Shown piece after piece: positions 10,537 through 22,600 of a DNA stretch of 64,000 bases. Each line of letters opens with the position of its first letter. The stretch's first letter is position 1. The stretch is from Rhyacophila brunnea. Lineage: Eukaryota; Arthropoda; Insecta; Trichoptera; Rhyacophilidae. The stretch is from assembly GCA_022495005.1 (NCBI GenBank), contig JAGYXB010000687.1:1550001-1614000 (forward strand), written 5' to 3'. A program made the position numbers and the translations under genes. Below the pieces are notes generated by a model, which worked only from the letters and a program-made list of their open reading frames with translations, was not told where the DNA came from and made no database searches.

Positions 10537-13009
10537 CAGACCTATAACAAAAAAACTGATTTCAAATTTGGCCGATATGGTGACGTGCGGTGACTTTTAC
10601 TTATAAGGATCCTGTTGAAAAAGACATAATATTGTATATTAAGTGAATGTGATGTTATATTTTGTTGCACTATCGATAGTTCCGAAGTATTGACGTAATA
10701 TTTACAATAAAGTATCTTTATATGAAGTTAAATTAACAAATATGAACGATTATTTCTGAAGATTCTCCACATTTATAACATCTACTGTGTCTGGTATTTT
10801 TTATCCAAATAAATTTTGATAAACATCTTGTGGTAAAAAAGTGTCAACCACAAATTGACAGCAGATAAAAATGAAGTTAAAAAAACCAAACCTATTGTAA
10901 ATTAAGGAAAATTAGAACTATGAGAGAATTTCATAAGTATGTTATTTTCTTTGGAAATTAACGGTAATACATTAACGTGCAGCTTTTAAAATTAATATTT
11001 TGATATCCTCTGGTGATTTTTTAATATTCGTCTTAATATCTGCAAGCTCATTCATTTGTGAGACGTACTGAACGCTCCTATGTTTTTTTGTCGAAATATC
11101 CATGGTTTTATTCTTCACCGATGTATCTATAGTCTATGCTTCACCGTTTTTTTCCCATTCCTCATTCTCAATATAATAATATAATTTCTGCATTCATATA
11201 ACACATAATCACAGTGCTTGAATTTCAAACTGCACTGCAATTTCATTTGACGCGTTTCTGGAATGAAACGGGTACCTATTATGTACTTATATAAGTACCT
11301 ACTATAACTACATGTTTCACTTTCGATACTACGTGTAAGCAAAGTGACTTTGAATGATTTGTATCATCGAATATTATCGAACGTGACGCGTTTAAATACG
11401 CCTTAACAAATTATGCAGATTTTTTTTCAAAGTAATGAATCAACTTGTGTTGTAATGTGATTTGAACAAGATCTATACTTGATTATCTCACTCGGTCCTA
11501 TGAGGGTTGTCGCGGATCACAAATTGTAATTCACACACGGATCTAGACAAAAGTATATATATATTTAAATTTAATAGGTACATACCTACCAATTACAGTG
11601 GTCACTTTCCAATCTGCATTACAGACATAATGTATTTACAAGATGAAACTCAGTGCCAATGCTATTGAAATAGTTAACACTGCATATTGTTATGCTGCAT
11701 AATATAGTTTGTGGTTACTCATATTATGCTCAGTACGATTTCTACATTGAAGCTTGTTGTTTCATCGAAAAGATTTGCCTTTGTACAATCTTCACACACA
11801 CACACCAATATTATGGTTCAATTATTTATTATATTACCATTCATGTGCATATAAATTGTGTACGTAATTATTTAGTTTTATTGTATTGATTCATTTCTTG
11901 GGAACAGTATTGTTTTCTAATTTAAATTCAGTATTGTGTCAAGTACAAACGTCATTTTCTGCTCCAAAAATTGTCAACACAATAACTTTTTATGCAGAAT
12001 GAAATCGTGACATTTTATTTTAAGTAGTTCGTTGATAATTGGTTTTCTATATTTTCGTAATGTGTATTGTTAATAAGTGTATGCTTACTGAAAAATAGTC
12101 ATAAAGAAATATTTTTAATGCGAAATTTTAATCTAATATCCCCCATTCTTGTTAAACATAATATGCTTGTGATATATCAAATTAATCAATGACATTATCC
12201 TTTACGACAATCAATAAAAACAATTACCTATGTCCTATGCATACGGTAACATTGTAATTATTTTGACAGATGCCTATATCTTTCAAAAAAGGCTCTATTT
12301 AAATCACTTTGCAAGACGAGTTCCGATTTTGCTGATTTTTTTATTTTGTTCTATTGTACACACATTTGTTAGGAATTATTGTATATTAAATAATATAAAT
12401 TATTATCATTTCTTAGCCATTGTTCAAACACCAAAACCACAGATCAGATTAATTCTGTGTTCCCTGACCAAAACAATAGGCTATATACATATTATGGAGG
12501 CTGTTCGTTCACTAACGTCACAAGACTTACAAGTAAAATAGAATGCAGTAATAACTATTATGGTGTGATGTGTGTCAAGTAACATATTGTTATGTTATGA
12601 TTGTTATTAATATCTTTATTGTACCACATATGCTTCTAATTACATGCATCATGATTTTCGCAATTCTAGCTTCATTGGCCATTCATTGCATTCCTCTTAC
12701 AATGCAGTTTCGCGGATCATAACTCATCGATTCAGCCGTCGTAAATACTGTCGTTAAACGAGTGTGCATTTCAAAACTGTTGTTTTTGTATATTGTAACA
12801 GTGTTCGACGTTTCCAGGCTCTTGGTTATTATCATTCACACAAATAGTTCAGGCGAAGAGACCGAAGCTGTATACATAATTAGAGTCATGTAGGTACTTT
12901 ATTTTGTGATTCATCTACTTGAGACGATAGTATACCATCCGTATCGGAAGTGGTCGTGGATATAACCTCTCACCCCTAAGTGGCATACAACTCTTTTCAA
13001 AAGTTCTCT
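10537..13009. other. AT-rich stretch without recognised gene
   Basis: No exon, RNA gene or transposon end could be recognised. The sequence is uniformly A+T-rich with short CA and TA runs (for example CACACACACA near 11795). Confidence 0.35.
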
Positions 13010-13600
13010 TGAATTATTGATTTGTCGTAAAACCTATTCATTGGTAATGTGATCGGCCCACGCAATACTCTTCGTACGCGGATACAGCCACATATCGAAA
13101 ACCTTTAGTCATCTGACGGTCAGATCCTTTAACGTCCAGCCTTCGACTCCGTAGACCGGAACGGATAATCTAACACCTGATTGCTCTCTGTTGAGTGCCC
13201 AACTCAGAAATGCATAACGGTTGTGGAGAAATAGACAATCGATCTCGAGTGTGGATGAATATGGGATAAACTTAAACACGTGTTAAGAATACGCTTGTAT
13301 TTTGTTCTGACAACTGCTCTCGTTTTATGCACTACACACACACTCTTGCAAGTCTATAATATGTGGTTCATTTTCTTAGGACACTCACACATTCAAAACC
13401 CTGCGTCAAAATCTAGTGTATTCGGTTATAGCCTATCGGAATTAAATTTATTAATCTGTTCTGTGGTCTCGATAGTCGATTGCAGAATAGATGTTTATTT
13501 TTTCAAAAGTACTTCTTGCCATCTCAATTGCTCTCATGGTCTGGGTTCCAATCTTGTATATGTCATCTAGGTATTTCACATGGTTCATATTTTTTTTACT
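13010..13600 (-). pseudogene. RTE-like reverse transcriptase remnant, split by a repeat
   Basis: On the minus strand two parts of the same kind of retrotransposon protein can be read. The upstream part (about 13590-13490) gives MRAIEMARSTFEKINIY, resembling the RIEMARSxFxKMK segment that follows the polymerase core. The downstream part (about 13190-13010) gives VYGVEGWTLKDL, KVFDMWLYPR and SIAWADHITNE with stop codons. The two parts are in the correct order and separated by a dispersed repeat (13241-13467) that also occurs at 44 kb, so the repeat appears to have inserted into an older element. Confidence 0.65.
13241..13467 (+). repeat. Dispersed repeat, copy 1
   Basis: This block matches 44309-44556 read in the opposite orientation. 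Shared landmarks in order are GTGTGGATGAATATGGGATA, ACACGTGT, ATACGCTTGTATTT, GGTTCATTTTC, GGACACTCA, TTCAAAACCCTGC, AGCCTATCGGAATT and CTGTTCTGTG. No terminal repeat or coding capacity was found, so the class is unknown. It lies inside an RTE-like remnant. Confidence 0.6.
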
Positions 13601-14405
13601 GGTTTGTCCTTAATTTAAATCCGGACCAGGGAACTCGGAATTAATTAATATTAATTTGTTCTGTGATGCGGACATTTCGAGAGTTTATTAAGTTTATTTA
13701 GTTTACTGAAGAGACCATAGAGACTGTGTTTTTTTTTACAAATTCATGCTAAGCGTGCCTATTCATCTTACTTATGTTGTTTACTGGACTGTAAATAATA
13801 TTTAATGTATTGAGTATTATCCGCTAGTAGTAGCTTTATCGAATCGTATCACATAATATTGTAATAATATATTTAATAGGCCATGTCTGTTTGTGTTGAC
13901 ATTTTAAAAGATATTTTTGGCTCTAAAATATAATGTTCCATTTCATACTTGCATACAATTTAACTGTATGGTATGTTGACCCATTTATTTAAGTCATTAA
14001 TTGCAACTATATTGATCGAGGAAAGCTATTGTCTAATATATATATACATATATATATATATATTTATTAATTTAAATGGCGGCATCATTGCACAATATCC
14101 GGAATTAACTGCATACTAAGTTTTCAAAGTGTTTCAAAGCAAACACATTTTATCACTCAATTAGTACATGTGGATTCATTTAATATAATATTGCTCATTT
14201 TCTTGCTGGAAAGACATGTTAGTAACAAATACCAATACTTTATTATTAGATCATTTTGTTATATATTTTTATTCACAATAATGCTCTTCCAAATTTATAT
14301 TAAATCAAGATCGGCTCGTTTAACCAGCCATGCCAATGTACTTTATATTTACCTTGATTGCATTTCGCTCCACGTGCACATCATATTATTATATTGTTTG
14401 GTTTA
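13601..14405. other. AT-rich stretch with a TA microsatellite
   Basis: No gene is recognised. An alternating TA/CATATA tract occupies about 14035-14064. Confidence 0.4.
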
Positions 14406-14572
14406 GCGGCCCACGTAGTCCAGTGCGTAAAGCGCTGGCCTTTCATCCATTCACGGTGAGGTCACAATAGGTATATTTATGTGATTTTCTCAAAGTTTGT
14501 GACTCTTTCTTCTCTCCTACCAAAGAAACCAAACCATGTGTGTATCAGTCGCATGCGGTACCTACATAGATC
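14406..14572 (+). mobile_element. Possible tRNA-derived SINE remnant
   Basis: The sequence GCGGCCCACGTAGTCCAGTG followed by CGTAAAGCGCTGGCC resembles the 5' half of a tRNA with an internal A-box. The B-box position is degraded (GGTGAGGTCAC). It is interrupted on the right by the hAT element at 14581 and may resume after 15554. This looks like an old SINE rather than a functional tRNA. Confidence 0.4.
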
Positions 14573-14580
14573 CTGTAGAG

Positions 14581-15546
14581 CAGTGCTCCGCAACCTTTTC
14601 TCCACGGCACACCAAAGGTCTTCCCAGAATTTCGCGGCACACCACACGTAAAAAAAATAATACACCAAAACATGGACCCCACATCATGAAGGGGGACCCC
14701 AGGCCAGGATTTTTGGCGGCCACCCTACCTATCGCTAAGGTTAAAAACAGTGTGATACTCTAAAATAGCGTTTTTCAAATAGTGTGTGAGGTTAAATTAA
14801 TGGTATTGATTGTATGTTCAGCGATTTTTTGTGTGGTTATATTATATTAATATCTATAATTAGTATGGTTAGTTGTCGGGTTAGGAATAATTATTTGTCG
14901 AGCATTGACACAATGATAATAAAATGTATCCTACAATGACATGTTTTAAAATATTAATATTAGTGTAGTAAAATAGTGCCACAGACGATTTTTTTTATTC
15001 GAAAATGGGAGCTGAACTGCGATAGCCTTGTCGAAAATCCGAGGATATTTTTTATTAACCGAAATCCAGAAAATAGACAATGGAACATCGGCGAGGTTCA
15101 GTTTTAGCGTCCCGTCGTATATCAATTCAACAAACTCCTCTCGAATTTATAGGAAAAGCGCTTCTATAGAATTTTCGGCACTGGTTGCAAAAGGGTTTCG
15201 TATCCAGTCGCATTGATTGTATGACAGTAATGATGAAATTTCTTTTACAAAAAGTTAAATGTTTTTGAGACGGATCCAAAATTAATTGCTTGTTTTCAAT
15301 GGTGGTCTGGTAGGTCCTTTGGTATATTTGTAGAGATCATTGTGTTAACTCCTTTTGCCAAAATTCGAGTTTATTTTAACCCTTCTAATTTATCAGAACA
15401 CGTCAATATATTTTCATTCTGACCTTGCATTGTTTTATTAAGTTCATGAAGGTGCACAACTATATTACCAGCCATGTACGCAAATTTGGCTATTGCACCG
15501 CGGCACACCTAGCATCGTCTCGCGGCACACCAGTTGCGGAGCACTG
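14581..15546 (-). mobile_element. hAT element copy 2 (966 bp) with exact 8-bp TSD
   Basis: Ends CAGTGCTCCGCAACC and GTTGCGGAGCACTG are flanked by an exact 8-bp duplication CTGTAGAG (14573-14580 and 15547-15554), which proves a hAT-type insertion. It is the same family as copy 1 at 3031 and shows what that locus looked like without the mariner. Transposase remnants run on the minus strand, so this is an internally deleted member of an autonomous family. Confidence 0.92.
15005..15495 (-). pseudogene. hAT transposase remnant (ZBED5-like type)
   Basis: Minus-strand translation gives two blocks in correct order. The first (about 15495-15383) reads AKFAYMAGNIVVHLHELNK, then TMQGQNENILTCSDKL. The second (about 15220-15005) reads CDWIRNPFATSAENSIEALF, then REEFVELIYDGTLKLNLADV and FWISVNKKYPRIFDKAI. 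This is the pattern of the central to C-terminal part of hAT transposases related to ZBED5, FAM200 and SCAND3. The N-terminal BED finger and most of the catalytic domain are missing. One in-frame stop and degraded sequence between the blocks mark it as dead. Confidence 0.8.
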
Positions 15547-15554
15547 CTGTAGAG

Positions 15555-16249
15555 TGTAGATGCTCCGAATCCCCAGACATACATACTTAATAGATATATA
15601 AATATGTAATAATATTATGCAGGTATTTATTGTGCAGTCGTATATGTGGGGAGGGGGGTGTTTAACTTAACTTCTACCGGTTCCAAATAATTAAAATTAC
15701 GATATTATTTTTAAATAATTATAACGGTTTTACGAGGCTACAGCACCACACACTATAATACTACTTCATCGGCTGCCCGCCGAGATTCAATAATTGTTAC
15801 AAAAGTAAATTATATCCAGCAAATAATATAATATATCAACAGAATCCCTACAAGTAAAATCCACCGCACAGCAGTATATATTATGCACTGATGTATATAT
15901 TATGTGGTATAATATATGTCCCCCTTTGCCATGGAAGGAGCACACCAGTTGTAGAAACTGTAACGTAATAGCTTTTGTACACATGCATGGATTTACTGGT
16001 ACAATTATAGTGTGTAAATTCAACTATTACGATAATAACTGTTTACACGTAAAAGTGCTGACTGTCTCGCCAACCTCATTCTTTAAGTGTAAGCGAGATG
16101 CATTGTCACTGTATGGTGCTATTTGACAGTCTGTAAAAATTGGTGAACATTAAATATGCTCTGCGCGGTATAGGTCGTATTTTTTCCGGCAGGTTCGCCA
16201 CTATCATTCCACTCCGCAATCGCAAACATTACACAAATTCAAACTGTCG
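15555..16249. other. No recognised gene
   Basis: AT-rich sequence with a G-rich run at 15649-15659. A stretch near 15960 (ACATGCATGGATTTACTG) resembles the end of the repeat at 16250-16393, and the two may be opposite ends of one degraded element. Confidence 0.35.
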
Positions 16250-16393
16250 CGTGAAAATTCAGAAGCTGCTGAACTTTTTTGACCAATGCATGCATTCTTG
16301 CACGATATATAAGGTGTGTTTACACGTGCATTTTCTTGTTATAGCCGCGATAACGTACTGTTAGCAGTAAATCCATGCACGTGTAAACGGGGT
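16250..16393 (-). repeat. CCCCGTTTACAC repeat, 16 kb copy
   Basis: Read on the minus strand this starts TACCCCGTTTACACGTGCAT and continues through GGATTTACTGCTAACAG, TAACAAGAAAATGCACG and CATGCATTGGTCAAAAAAGT. The same order is found at 55316-56055, where a hAT element interrupts it, and more diverged at 60462-60560. It serves as the empty-site comparison for that hAT insertion. The transposon class is not determined. Confidence 0.65.
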
Positions 16394-16837
16394 ATAAGAT
16401 TGCGATCCCGGAATTATTCTCGATTTAAGGACTAGATACATTTAAAATGTTTTCATTTGTTTATTGGAAAATACATATACAAATCCTGTAATTCTGGTAT
16501 AGAAAATCCTGCAGAATCATGGGACTGCAATCCCTAGCAGCAGCACTATCAATTAATTATCTTTATAGTTTTTTTTACTATATTTCTTTACTCCCCGATA
16601 ATTTATATTTATCGTTTTTATACAAACACACATTATGACTTAGATAATCTCATATCTATTTTTCGCATGAGATAATAATATGTGGTCCGTGGTAGTTAAA
16701 ATTGACTGCAATGATATAAATATTTATACTGTATAATCATCAGTGTAACAAGAGCTCTGCTTACGTCAGCGATTTCCAAACTGGGAGGCACGGAGTGTTG
16801 CAAAGGGAGTCGCGAATGTTTAACACAGTCAATTGCC

Positions 16838-18031
16838 GGCCACAGACGGACAGTTCTCGTAACAGGTTGAACATGCCAGTTAATAACTATACAGTTATCT
16901 TTGGTAGATAATCTGCGGCGCCCATAGACGGACAATTTTCGACCTTTCAGATATGTGCCATGTTCAAACTGCCAGCGACCCCCCACTCCCGTGTTTTTGT
17001 AAAACTGTTGGAATTTCAACTAGCCGAAAGTTCTCGACTGACATTAGATGGCGGTAACGTAAAGTAGAATATACCGCACGATACAACTACGGCTGGTGTT
17101 GCTTGTTATAAAATACAAATTCATTTATTATTAAAAATATAATAATATTATGTACGCGGAGATCGCAAATATTATATTTTATTTATTTTTACGAGAGTAA
17201 AACAAAGTAATAGTTATTTATGTAAACATATTATTTTATACAATATAATATAAATGTTAAAATTTTAGAGAGCATTATAAATATTAAGTTATTGTGAAAA
17301 TATAGACTAATTTTATTTATTGTATGTAGTGAATATTACAAATTATTAATTTAAGACGTTCACAACATAAATTAATATACCTAATTGTGAATGACAATGT
17401 CGCTAAATCTAAATAAAATCTAAGTATATATTTTAATAATATCATAGTAATTAATTATTATACTGATGATTGATGTCAATATAATTTTGTGGCTTATTGT
17501 ATATAAAATCAATACCTTTATAAATATTACCGTTTTCTTACTTAATTAATACTGTCCATTAAAGGGAATAATTTATTCAAAAGAAAAGATTATATTTTAT
17601 ATTTACACGAATGTGTATAATATTGTTTCGGTGAATCGATAAAATACACAATCCACTAGCGAAATCATGATTCATTTTACCAACGTCATAGGTGTGTATT
17701 TATGTCAATTTGTTTCTAATAAAAACAATTATAACCATAATAAATTCAAAGTTAAATTATTCGAGTATCATCGTTCAAGTATACCCTACCTAAAACTAAT
17801 TTAAACAATACCCCTGTGTATTATCTCCGCGAACATAACCTCCATAGTTTTTGACACTTGCTCTGCCACGGACAATAACTGTACGTATATGGGCACGTCT
17901 GTTAACAGTTCGACAGATTTAAATGGGGTAGTTAAACTGATCTGTGGTGTGTCCACTAACGTACAGTTATTGAACAGTTATTGTCTGTGCCATGTTCAAA
18001 CTGCTACGAGAACTGTCCGTCTATGGGGGCC
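16838..18031. mobile_element. Nested element with about 50-bp inverted ends
   Basis: The left end GGCCACAGACGGACAGTTCT runs on through CGTAACAGGTTGAACATG. It is mirrored at 17985-18031 by CATGTTCAAACTGCTACGAG, AACTGTCCGTCTATGGGGGCC. A second left-end-like copy (GCCCATAGACGGACAATTTT) starts at about 16919, so the left end may be duplicated. The 17.1-17.8 kb interior is very A+T-rich with no open frame. No target duplication was seen and the superfamily is unknown. Confidence 0.55.
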
Positions 18032-18189
18032 TAAAGTAGCCACAAGTTTGCAGTTTGCAAATGCATAATTTATAAAACGGCCGCTAGTTATAAACTACAT
18101 TAAAAAAACCTGTCTGAAAATATGGAGTCTAATTTTATAATAGCTCACTTGCTGGCTGGCTATCTCGTGAAAAATGAAACAAAAGCGTC

Positions 18190-18430
18190 AAATCATAATG
18201 TTGAAATTTGTTTAGGAACGATAGTTAAAATTCGTGAATAAATCAATGCAAGGACCACTAATGCATTCACTGATTTAAAAAGACAAAGTGAAGGCATTCA
18301 TAAAAAAATTGAACTTTGGAAATCAAAATTACAAAAAAAAAAAAATTTCGCCATGTTTCCACATTTAAATGATTTCTGCGCCAGATATATTGAAGCAAAC
18401 AAAAATCTATTTACTGAGTTCTTGGTTAGT
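18190..18430 (+). pseudogene. hAT transposase remnant
   Basis: Plus-strand translation reads IVKIRE, a stop, then INARTTNAFTDLKRQSEGIH, KKIELWKSKLQKKKNFAMFP and HLNDFCARYIEANKNLFTEF. The KIELW..L....FxxFPxLxDF arrangement matches the segment of ZBED5-like hAT transposases just after the QG.N..I motif. It probably belongs to the hAT element whose ends are 16767 and 18830. Only about 80 codons survive. Confidence 0.7.
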
Positions 18431-18479
18431 TTGCTTTGTACTTTTCACATTATTTTATTAATAGTAAAAAAACACTACT

Positions 18480-18565
18480 TTAGAGCACCACACTGCCCTC
18501 AACCTCAGCGATAGGTAGGTGGGCCCGGCCCGCTTCAGGATGTGGGGCCCATGATAGAATCCATT
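18480..18565 (-). repeat. Fragment of the CAGTGCTCCGCAACC hAT family
   Basis: Read in reverse, this matches the interior of hAT copies 1 and 2: CCCCACATCCTGAAG, then CCACCTACCTATCGCTGAGG, then AGTGTGGTGCTCTAAAGTAG. No terminal sequence is present. It is a fragment inside the composite hAT at 16767-18830. Confidence 0.6.
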
Positions 18566-19305
18566 TGTGAATGAACGATGATGATTTTGGATTGACTACT
18601 GTTGAAATTGATTGTGCTAATACACGAGCACATTCATCGCATGAAAAACAAATTAATTTAAAAATAAATATAATATAAGTAGTGAAAACTTGTTTATTTT
18701 TATATACTTTTTTCATTTTTGTATTAGGTAAAAAGGTGTCTGTATTATTTAATGAAATAAAGGGGGGGAGGCGCCAAGATGGGTTTTTTTTAAAAGGAAG
18801 ACGTAATAACATAAAGTTTGGAAACCACTGGCTTACGTATATAAACTGTAGTATATCAGTGTAGTACCGTGTAGTACAGTACACTGGTCTATCTTATCAA
18901 TACCATCGATATCTGTATCTAAAAATTGTCCCATGTGTTGAATGTCAGATAATTGTATCCATGGGTAGAGAATTTTATCTACGTTTCTCCTATCTACATA
19001 CACCAAACACATAGATTTAGACCAAACATTATAACAACGACATTGAACTGCGATATTAGTTTCACTTTAGTTTTCATAATAATTATGATTTTCATTTAAT
19101 TTTTGTCTTAATTTTAAATTAGTCTAATTATAACATTGTTCATGTCTGTAATGATTTTTGCATTACTAATGAACAAAAAATACTTAGGTATCGCTTAAAA
19201 CAATGAGAAAAACGGTATCTAAACGTCAATCGAAAAAATTCGCACTAGATTTCATTTTAGGTATCTCGTTAAATAAAAAAAATGTGCAATAAAAATATAT
19301 TTTTT

Positions 19306-19544
19306 TGACTATATCCGATCCTAATAAGATCATAATGGGCAAATCAAATGATTGTAGCATCAGTTTTTTTTTTGTTTTTACGAGAAATGGATGTTAGCCA
19401 CTTGTTCAACCATTTAGATCCATAATACTCCGACTCACAACACAAATTGAAAAACATAATATGTATTTGCCAGACTTAGGATTGGAACCTGGGACCCTAC
19501 GACATTATAAACCGACGCGTTAGCCGCTCGGCCATCGTGGGACC
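19306..19544 (-). mobile_element. tRNA-derived SINE, copy with best-preserved head
   Basis: The minus strand begins GGTCCCACGATGGCCGAGCG, with an RNA polymerase III A-box TGGCCGAGCGG, then GGGTCCCAGGTTCCAATCC as the B-box. The family body follows: TCTGGCAA, TTTTTCAATTTGTGTT, GAGTC, GGATCTAAATGG, AAGTGGCTAACATCC, and a tail resembling GATCGGATATAGTC. This is a SINE of the same family as those at 31410, 49690, 53556 and 57405. The middle of the body is altered by an insertion or divergence around 19345-19375. Confidence 0.8.
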
Positions 19545-19615
19545 GTTAATATAATACTTACATTTAAAAGATCGATCAAATAGCACATAATATTATACAC
19601 ATCAGATTGATAAAA

Positions 19616-19672
19616 TAAAAATGTGAAAGCCAGTCGCCATTGACCAAGGATTTGAAGCCAGTTTCGGTTTAT
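19616..19672 (+). repeat. Short dispersed repeat shared with 38188
   Basis: AAATGTGAAAGCCAGTCGCC and the following 35 bases match 38188-38242 with few differences (GACCAAGGATTTGAAGCCA versus GATCAAGGCTTTGAAGTCA). No further copies or ends were found. Confidence 0.5.
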
Positions 19673-22600
19673 TAATTTATGACGGTCTGGTCATAAAACT
19701 CAAGAAATATAAAGCTTGCTGAATGTCATTATTTATTACCAATGCGCGTTTCGTTTGCATGATGATACAATATAGTATTATTATATAGACGTAACCATTG
19801 AAAATAACATGTGTTTAAGTTTATCAAATATCTCCACACTCAATAATAAATAAACCTTATAGCTTCACTTAGAAGGTAACTCAATTCCCTTATTTTTGTG
19901 TTCCTTGGGTATGTACCATACCTACTCAACCACAGTATCTGTCTATTAGTAAATTTATTGGTACATATTTTTAACACATTTAAGAAGACAAATTTTGGAA
20001 TCTCTTTCGATCAATGAAATCAGAACCATATTACAGCATATAATATGTCAATTATTTTTGTGATCCTCCTATATGATTCTATTTTTGAAAATAGGATCTT
20101 ATTATTTTTGTGTTCGCCGACATTTTCATTGAGAGATGTATAAATTAAACTAAACGACTAATGAATGACATTCGTCTGACTAGAACTAACTGTATCCGTA
20201 CTGCTAATTTTTAACTAACAATATTGCTAATAAACACGTGGCGTGCAGTAACTCGTTCACACAATTGGCCATGTGTGCATAACTATTATCTTTCGCGGTT
20301 TCAAGATAAGTCACAAGTAAAATAATTATTGGGTACTTCCCATACGTATTATATCAATTGTATACTAGTGCAGTACTGATAAAGTCACTGAATCGAAAAA
20401 AGAGAAAACAAAAGCTTGCCACTGTTCCTTAAAAACGATCTATTCGAGTTCAAAGTACCGTAAACTATTTGCAATTTGTTTCGCTAAGTCGTGTTGACAA
20501 ATTTCTAATATAACTGTACATTATTTTATTTCTATGCCGAAATAACATGGTGTCGAGCAAATTGGTCTACGGAGCTACGGTTTAGTATAGCAGTTTCATA
20601 ATTATGTACGTAATAAGTGGTACCAACTACCAGATAAAATGAAGTAGACCCTAACTATAAATTAATTAAAAAGGGCTTAAGTATCTACCGGTATATTTTA
20701 GCTTTTATTTCTTTCATAATAATATGATGAAATATATTATAGGGAAAAAAATATTGATAAAGTGTTATATCAGTGTAATTAATTAATTTCATTTTGATCG
20801 TGGTGTACTACTAAACGGGTAAGTACCTAGTGTCATGGCCCATGGGATATATTTCTACTACATAGATGGCAATTCAATATAATAATATATTGACATGACT
20901 TTTAAATTAATGCGATCAATACGTTTCCAATTCTAATGGATTTATGTTTTGTACTATTCCATTTTAGTCGTTTTTTGCGACCCGGGTTTCGCCTTTCGGC
21001 ATCTTCAGGCAAAAGTTAAATACACACTGACAACGAATACAGTTATTCTAATTTATATAATAAATGGATACAATGAAGTAGGCAAAAACTTTATCACATA
21101 CCTATTAAGTCAATGATCACAATAAAAATATAAGAAACAGTTAGAAAGTTATTAGAAAAAAGAATAGTTAAAGTGTTTGTAATAAACGCCTATCACTAAT
21201 AAAACAATTAATATGCGTATACATCGTCAAAACCCTAATAATAGATCATTAAATAATAATCAATTAACTGCATTCTATTACTACATTGAAGAGGTGTAAA
21301 ATCGTCAATTCTGAGAAAAACAATGGCAACGTATTGGGACCTAATGGAGTTAACTAATGAGATACTTATATCTATAATATCAGTCTTTAAAATTTCATCA
21401 AATACCCTCCCCTCGGTCGATAGTATTAATATAATAAGTTTTAAGTTAATAGACTTTGAAGATTATATTATTGGGTTTTTTTTGTGCAAGCTTTTTGCTT
21501 ACGTAACGTACCCCATTATCAATAATTCAATAACCAATTGTCAACGTTTTGTGGTAAGTTTAATTAACATTGAAGTGCAGATACCTAACGAGGATATTAA
21601 AATAAATATCCTAGAATCTAGATAGATAAAACTTTGATCTTGCAAATGAAGTAATTGATTTTTTTAGCCAAAAACCGTGCAAACGTTTTGAGGATCAATC
21701 ACGGCTTGGATGATCTACCCAGTGATTGCTTCAGATTGAATCTTCAAAGCGAATATTTACTGCGAAGTCTATTATATTAATAAACCCCAAAATACGATGG
21801 CATCCTGCATGATGAGAAAAATATTGTTTACTTAAAAACGATTAAATGTTGACAATAAAAAATATTACATGAACACAAAAAAAGTAAGAGTAAAGTAAAA
21901 TCAAAACTTAAGGGTGTTGTTATAAAAAAAATAATGGCAGCAGATTGCGGTAGACCTGTCCGATCTCTTTTCTTTACGGAGATTTTTTGCGTAATGTCCA
22001 ACATGCATCTGGCTGTAGTTTTCAGATTCAGATTTTGAATCTCATTCGAGTTTTACTAACACGTACCTGTTCACATTTCAAACATACGTTGTTTTCCGCT
22101 AAATTATCTCTCGTGACTAAAGTTACATATTAGACAAACATTCGTCTGGAGACACTTTCTTTTGATTTCAAATATTAGGTAATTATTTTTAATTCTAATC
22201 GCCATAGATATTAACTCAACGTCTACAAATCTAGAACGTTTCGAGAAAACCAGGTACCTAATGACGCACTGATTCGTGGATTTGAAACGAATTGCATACT
22301 TATTTGCATTTGTTATAGGTAGGTACTAAAAATGTAATCAGATGTCGATGAGTCTTTGTGTACAAAACTTGCACGCGTGACATTTCTCTAGTTTCATTTT
22401 CCAACTGTATTTGCTTATACATTTAGATTAATCACCACTTTAGCATATTGACTTAATAATTTACACTATAAAGTGTTATTTTATTCATAATAAATATTTG
22501 ATGATTGTAATAGTTTCCCGGAAACATTTTTATATTAAATAAATACTGTTTCACTTCTGCCAATTCTCACCATCTTCCCGTTGTATTTCCCATCTTCACC

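Larger units (their letters stand above)
16767..18830 (+). mobile_element. Composite hAT element (2.06 kb) with exact TSD
   Basis: The left end CAGCGATTTCCAAACTGG pairs with the right end AAGTTTGGAAACCACTG. An exact 8-bp duplication GCTTACGT flanks both (16759-16766 and 18831-18838). Inside are a separate terminal-repeat element (16838-18031), a plus-strand hAT transposase remnant (18190-18430), and a piece that matches the interior of the CAGTGCTCCGCAACC family (18480-18565, inverted). It is therefore a mosaic that moved as one unit or was invaded later. Confidence 0.8.

Noticed and set aside
14035..14064. TA-rich tract considered as a structured repeat or array
   Set aside because: It is a simple microsatellite; no spacer-repeat organisation.
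16696..17019. 107-codon minus-strand open frame
   Set aside because: It overlaps the end of the composite hAT element and a terminal repeat; its translation has no domain and is explained by GC-raised transposon sequence.
18480..18884. 134-codon minus-strand open frame
   Set aside because: It spans a hAT-family fragment, the right end of the composite hAT and its target duplication, so it is a chance frame across transposon junctions.
21323..21625. 100-codon plus-strand open frame starting MATYWDLMEL
   Set aside because: Composition is typical of AT-rich noncoding DNA (Ile/Asn/Ser-rich), with no motif or splice context; kept only as a note.
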